This document shows, one piece after another, positions 26,364-33,400 of a stretch of DNA of 64,000 bases. The stretch spans positions 26,814,572 to 26,878,571 of the forward strand of contig CM055107.1 in NCBI GenBank assembly GCA_029204225.1, given 5' to 3'. The stretch's first letter is position 1. The number at the start of each line of letters is the position of its first letter. The notes under the pieces are model-generated. The model was given only the letters and a program-made list of their open reading frames with translations, was not told the DNA's origin and ran no database searches. Made by a program: the position numbers and the translations under genes. Source of the stretch: Diphasiastrum complanatum (Eukaryota; Streptophyta; Lycopodiopsida; Lycopodiales; Lycopodiaceae).

Positions 26364-29300
26364 CTATATGCATCAGTTGTATGGTGCACTGGTCTTACCT
26401 CATCTGACTGGGCCAATATCTCGCGATTACAAATAACTATGCTTTCATGCATGATTCGGGTACTCCAGGTCATCACATATATACAACGAGTCAGTGCGTT
26501 CCAGCCTTCTGAGCAGAGATATACTCAGGCTGCTCTCATTTCATCTCAGAGCCTTCACAGTCAGGGCTACCATTTAGCTTGGTTCTCTCAGGCCTCCAGA
26601 CTTCTTGGCACACTCGGTATCTCTATCACTGCACTTCCCTCTGGTACCCATGACTATATCCGACGATTCATCTATAGAGCTTACCTTGATCGAGCCTGGC
26701 ATGGTCAGTTGGGTGTCAAACCCGACTTTTATCGGCTTCATTTTTTGGAGACTGATGTATCAGAGTCCCCACTTCTACCACTCTACCTACGCTCTAGGTT
26801 ATCACATGGTCTCAGATTCACATTGGGTCAGCTCCATGTCTCTTCACACCAGCTTGAGATTGAGATTGGTCGGTTTCAAGGTACCCCTCGAGAGGATAGG
26901 ATCTGCCAGCTATGTTCCCTGGGTGCGGTGGAGACTGAGGAGCATTTTATCTTCATTTGCCCAACTTATTATGAGATTCGCGGGAGATACTATCGCTTGT
27001 TCAGGGATACACCACTTACTTTGCACTCACTTGTTACCTATGAGGATCCACGTTGTGTTGCACTTATGATCCGAGAGATGCTTCTATACAACGAGATCTC
27101 CAGCCTCTACGTCAGACTACTCCAGACACATAGCTTCAGATTACCTCCTTTTTCTCCAAACGATGCTCACGACCAATCCCAGACTCAGACGATGAAGCAG
27201 ATGATGAGGACATGACTTCCCACAGAGATCAGAGGCAGCGCACCTCCCAGCATTACCCTACAGCCAGACCTATTCATCCTACTATGAGGAGACGTCCTTC
27301 CTACACTCGACGATGGCAGCAGATCTTAGTTTCACTCCCCACTGTAGCTTGTATTACATCTTTCTTCAGTAGTAGCAGCAATATCATCACCTCCAGGACA
27401 TGATCTACGGCTTGTTCCCATTATACATAGTTATTTCCCGCTTTATACCTTTTAGATTTAGTTATTTGCAAAAAACCTACTCACTGCCCATGCCTCCCAT
27501 ACCTGAGATGGAGTGCGAATGGGCTTGAAAGAGCAAACAATTCTAATAGTTTAAACAAGCAGACTATCCCTCGCTCTGTCGCTATCTCCCTCTCCTCGTG
27601 CATGCCAGCCAAGCAGGCAGCAACTTGGGGTCAGCCACATAAGGAGCGGTGCCGAACCGGAGAACACCCTCCGAAATGGTGTTCTCCCCCGCCACAAGAC
27701 GTGGCCCGTAGGTGTCCAATAGTCGCTGCCTGACAGGGACAGACATGCTAGCACAAGGGCACAAGGGGTAGCACAGGCCTGGCAAAGAACCTGTCAAAGA
27801 AGAATCAGTAGAAGACAAATCTGATCACAACGACAACGACAACTCCAATGATGATAATGCTTTTACAGAAAGAAACACTTCTTCTTTTGCTCATTTTCAA
27901 GCTCAGTTTCTTCCTCCTACAAAAAAGCCTTATTTTCCTATGATGAACAAACTGTCTCAAAAGCAATCTGCTGTACAGCCTCCTCCAGATCCTCATATTG
28001 CTGCTATCCTAGCTGGTCGAACTCCTGCTAAAGCTATACATGAGATGAGTTCTCCAGATCCCTTTCCTGTTCGTCATCGTTCTTCTCCTTTGCAAGCCCA
28101 AGGTCCATTTCAAACTCCTACGTCTGTACATCCTTCCCTTCGTCATTCTCCCTAGCAAGAACCCCCTCAACCTCGCCGTCATCCTTCTACACCACCATAC
28201 ATTCCACAAACCCCTCAACAACCTCCTGCTCCTGCGGGGAGAACCCCCTCAACCTCGCCGTCATCCTTCTACACCACCATACATTCCACAAACCCCTCAA
28301 CAACCTCCTGCTCCTGCTCGTACATTTCCTGTTCCAGCCCAATAGCCTCCTAGACATCCTCCTTGCTCATATTCTCCAACCCCTTCTGGAGAAGCTTGCT
28401 GTCTTGAAGCCCTGAGGCAAACTACAAACATTGCTTTGTTTTCAGCTCACAACCCGCTCTGGAAAATCAAAATTCAAGCTGACAGATATCTGATCCAAGC
28501 CAGAGCAAACATTCCCATTTCATCAAGGGAAAATTATACGGTCAACAATGGAATTGTTGTACAATCCCACCAGGTTATATTTTTCGAGTACAGACAATTC
28601 ATCAATTGAAGTTATCACACACGTTGCTTCCTCTGTTACAAGCCTACACAACTCCTCAAAATATCTGTATTCATCTTTTTAACAAATCTCGTGCTTTGTA
28701 TTTGATAAAGAAAAAGGAAATTGTAGCAGAGATCATTTTTTATTCCCGTTCCTAAGATAGATCTTCATCGAGTTTCTAAACTCAGCATTCATTATTGCAT
28801 ACATAGATGATTTGCTTATTTTTAGCAAGTCTTTTGCTAAACATTTTATTCATCTGCAAAAATTCTATGATGCCATTGAGCACCATGGCTTAGTGTTCTT
28901 GCACAAAAAGATTGGATTTTTTAAGCCAAAAATTAACTTTTTAATGGCAAAATTAAGCTACAGCCATATGTCTTGCAGAAAATTATTGAAATGATAGATT
29001 TTACATCTGTAACCGATCTGCAAAAAAATTTTGGTTGTCTTGATTGGACCAATTAGAGCCTTCCGAATCTCGCCATGTTAACACAACTGCTTCGACATCT
29101 TTTGACAAAATCTGATCAGCCTCATCAATGGACGTCTAAGCATCAAGAGGGTGTTAAGCTCATTCAACATTATTGCTCCAATCTTCCTCCGCTTCAACTA
29201 CCCACGAATGGCAAGCTCATTATTTATACGGATGCCAGTTTACAAGCTTGGGGTGCCATTCGTTTTGCATCTGGAAGTTTCACTTCTACCCAAAGTTGAT

Positions 29301-30438
29301 ATTCTTCGCCTCATCGAGAAATATTAGCTGCCAAGAATGCTTTCACAACATTCCGATTTTTTATTTTGCAGCAACAGTTCATACTTCGTATTGATCTAAA
29401 GAATTTCAAATCTTTTCTTCAAAGTAAGGACATTGAGGCAATAGGAAATGCACATCGTTGGTCCTTATGGTTCGATCATTTCAATTTCATCGCCGAACAT
29501 ATACCAAGAATCAAAAATACAATTGCTGATTTCCTCAGTCGATTCTATCCACCGCCAGATTCAAAGACACCCGTCTTGCCAAAGGCTCCACCTTGAGACA
29601 AGCAAAGTGTCCTACGCTCTTGCGCCAGAGTACTCTCTCTGCTGATGTCATTTTGCTGACGCATGCTCAATGACACGACCCCATCTACGGATCACCCAGA
29701 GACCGATGGTCAGACCGAACTTGTCAACCAGTTGATGGAAGATATGCTTCGCGCATATGTTTCCAGGCGACAATCAGATTGGGAAAAGTATCTCCCAATG
29801 GTTGAGTTTGCATACAATAGTATGAAGCATTCTGCCACTAGTTTTAGTCCTTTTATGCTCTTGTAGGGCTTAGAATTGGGAGTAGGAGCAGAATGGACAG
29901 AAAATGGTGGAATCGGCAAGCATTCTTCCTGTGTGGCAGGGGGTGGTGACACACCAGCATCAGCAGACAACGAGCCATTAGCGAGCGTGGGGAATGGGCA
30001 GTTAGCGAGGGTGGGTGATGAGCCCTCAGCAACGGTGAGTGGTGAGCCATCAGCGAGGGAGAGTAGGGGTGGGGTAGTCAGCAAGGTAGTTAGCGAGGGT
30101 GAGTAGCCATCAACGAGGGAGAGTAGGGGTGGGGAGGTCAGCGAGGTAGCTAGCGAGGGTGAGCAGCCATCAGTGAGGGTGGAGCAGCCAGCGAGGGTGG
30201 GAAGCAGCCAGCGAGGGTGGAGCAGTCAATGAAGCAATCATCCTCAAGGGCAACAAGGGGTAGAGCAAGGGAAGCGAGGGGAGCTGTAGCGACTGTAGCG
30301 AGGGGGACTGTAGCGAGGGGGGCTGGAGAAGAGTCAGCAAGGGGAAGTGGAGAGTCAGCGGGGGGGGGTTTGAGGTATCACTGGCAGCGAGGGTAGGAGA
30401 GCGGGAGGATCTGCGAACAGCAGTGGAGCGAGGAGGAG

Positions 30439-30493
<55 letters not shown>

Positions 30494-33400
30494 TGGTTTA
30501 GGGTTTAGGGTATAGGGAAGGAGGGAGGGACACACAAAGAGGGAGAAAAAGGGTAGAAGAATCCAGTGGGATGGCAGGGTGCACACCTGGCTTGCCAATC
30601 TTCTTTGTGTGCAGACAGAGAAGCTCCTGGAAGATGTCCGCCGGCACAACAAACGGCATCAGAAGCAAGAAGCAGAACTTCACGAGCGCCAAAGAGAGAT
30701 AATGGCACGACTACCGGAGCTGCAGCCACGTGCCCTGCGACTCTCGGACCTGCTCCCCCCTAACCCCACTAGCGAGGGCGAGGAAACATAGCGGATTGGA
30801 ATTAACTTCACCGCAGAACAATTGGCCATGGTCCAGGAAAGGGTCCTTCGTCGTCGGGCCAACCAAGAGGCAGAGCGACAAAATAATGCACCTGACCAGG
30901 ATGACGAGTCTGTGGGATCTTCAGGACCCTAGTAATGTAAAGCCCAAATAAAGGTCCAGCCGTATGTGGCGGACTATTTCTATGTAATTTTTGGGAGTAA
31001 ATGAGGCGGCTACTGGGAGTAGTGATACAGCCATTCCAAAGATGATAGTGGGCTACTAGGAGACGGCGTATTGCAGCTAGGGTTTAAGGTTTAGGGTCCA
31101 GTGATGAAGTTGTAGCATAAGTAATTAGTAAGCTATTGGGGCTCATCCGGGGAGAAATCGATCTCATCCTATATGACATAGCAGTGTGTAGGTTTTAGGG
31201 TTTAGGGTTTAGGGTTTGGAGCATAAGTAGATCGTAAGTTGTTGAAGTTCATCTGGGGAGAAACTGATGTCATCCTATAAGACATAGTAGTGTGTAGGTT
31301 TAGGGTTTAGGCTTAGAGAGGCAGGATATTTAAACATCACTGGAAAAATTTATCCAAGAAAATAGCTTTGTATCCAGCACCTTTCTTAAAGCTCCTCAGC
31401 ATCCTTGAACACACTATGTTGGGTCTCAACATATTTCTCAGCTTCAAGCCATTCTGCTTAGTCTAGCTCCGTTTTTTCTTGATACTCCAAGACCTTCACT
31501 TCCTAGGCAGGAAAATCCACCGATTGGAAATCAGTGGGTGTTGTCTCTGAAATCACCCTAAAACCGTTTGACGTGGATTTGAAGAAGGAGCAATTAATGA
31601 CTTTCCAGATAAAATTTGCAGAGTCTGTGTTGTTGTAATGAGCAGATCTTTCACTAATCATAATGAAAAAAAGCTCACTTGTGTATGTACCTTTTTCATG
31701 GAGAAGTAAAACTGCAATTCTCAAGAAAGATTCAGCAGCAGAACATTTTTGTTTGCATGTTCTTATGCAGTTTTGGAAGTGGAGTCACAACTGGTCCTTC
31801 TTGAGATGCTGAGCATTCACTTCACCCAAAAATCTTCTGGTCTTGAGCTTGATCCTGCATGCAGTTCAAAGATAGGACGCCCGATTTCGCACCCTAGATA
31901 CCAAGCCAAATACCTGGGTGAAATGGGTATTGATCACTGCCCCCAAAAGGGAAAAAATGTGAATCTGGTTGACCTGCACCTTGGATAACGAACTGTACAA
32001 AATGACAATCCCCTAACCCTAAACCTTGGATAACGGTCCTTGGACAAAGGAGGCTTTGTTAGCTAGGATAAAGGAGAAGTTCTAGAAAACTTGCCTGGTA
32101 TTTGTGACTTCACAATGTTTTTGAAACTTATGCCCATAAAGCATAAGGCACTTGGATTACCTAAGAAGACGTGTACAAATGATAGAATGAAGCTAGAGGC
32201 CTCATTGACAGGGATATGTATTGATCCCTGACTATCCTTAGATTGGTTTGTCGTCTGAGGAAAGTAAATTTCAAGGATTCCTGCTGTGGCACGACATGCA
32301 ATTTCCCGAGCATTCAGTGCTCTCAAAAAATCTCATCCTACGATCCAATCATCCCATTCTGTTCTACTCCAGCAATGACAAAATTCCTGTCTCCTTTCAG
32401 TGTTGCTGTTGGAGTTCATCCCAAAACCCTAAACCTATCTCATCATATAGGCCATAGTATTGTGTAGGTCTTGTACTTCCCTGTGTTGAATGACACTATG
32501 GAGCATAAGTAATTAGTAAGTTGTTGAAGTTCATCCGGGGATCGCATCGTTTACCTGTATTTATATAATAATATAATATAGATCCGTCAGAGAGACAGAG
32601 ATAGCGAGAGCACGAGATAGTGTTCTCTGGACTCAAAAAATATAAATTGTTTGCTCTTTCATGCCCGATTCTGTGGTATCTCAATTATGGGAGGCATGGG
32701 CAGTGGTTAGGTTTGTTGCAAATTTTTTTGGAAATTCTTTTGGGTACCTTTTCCCTTTTTTTTAACAGGAGGGGACAGGTGGGTGCCAGATAACCTCTGA
32801 TAATTAATTCCGGGGAGGGGTAGAGGGGGGGAAATTGTTTTTATTTCGTTTTGGGGATATGGGGCAGTGAGGGGAGGGGCCTGTATTTTTTTTTTTTTTG
32901 AAAAAAAAATTTTGGAAAATGCCGGACACGTCCACCCCCGGACGCACCCCTGAGGCGTCCGCGTCCGGACGCGCATCCGCGCCTTGGGTCCGCTTCCTTA
33001 GATATAGATATATATATGTACACACATGCACACAATACATGAACAAGAATGAAGGCCATAAGAGATTTCCCTCATTCTATAGGTTATGGACTATTGGATC
33101 CATAGACTACATGGATTATGGAGCCTAAATTCAGTTGTTGGCCCCATGAGTCCTTTCATTCATATACAGGTTATGGGCCTAAAGCCCTTCTTTTATGCAT
33201 TTATATATACTTAGGCTAACTAGAAGCTTCCATTCTAAGGGTCGGAGGTCCTATTGGGCATAAATAGGCTGTAGAAACATTCATTTCTCACCTTCTGGAT
33301 TTGGTAGAATTATAGCTCTAAGTAGGAAAACTCATGTTCGTACTACGTAGTGCCTTAGCCTAAGATCATATATGATGTATTTCAGCTTTTTCCTTCATTT

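Noticed and set aside
23100-27000. Long Ser-Leu or Arg-Glu alternating open frames through the (CT)n tracts (also at 48889-49216 and 30170-30652)
   Set aside because: They are translations of dinucleotide repeats, present in several frames and on both strands, and not genes.
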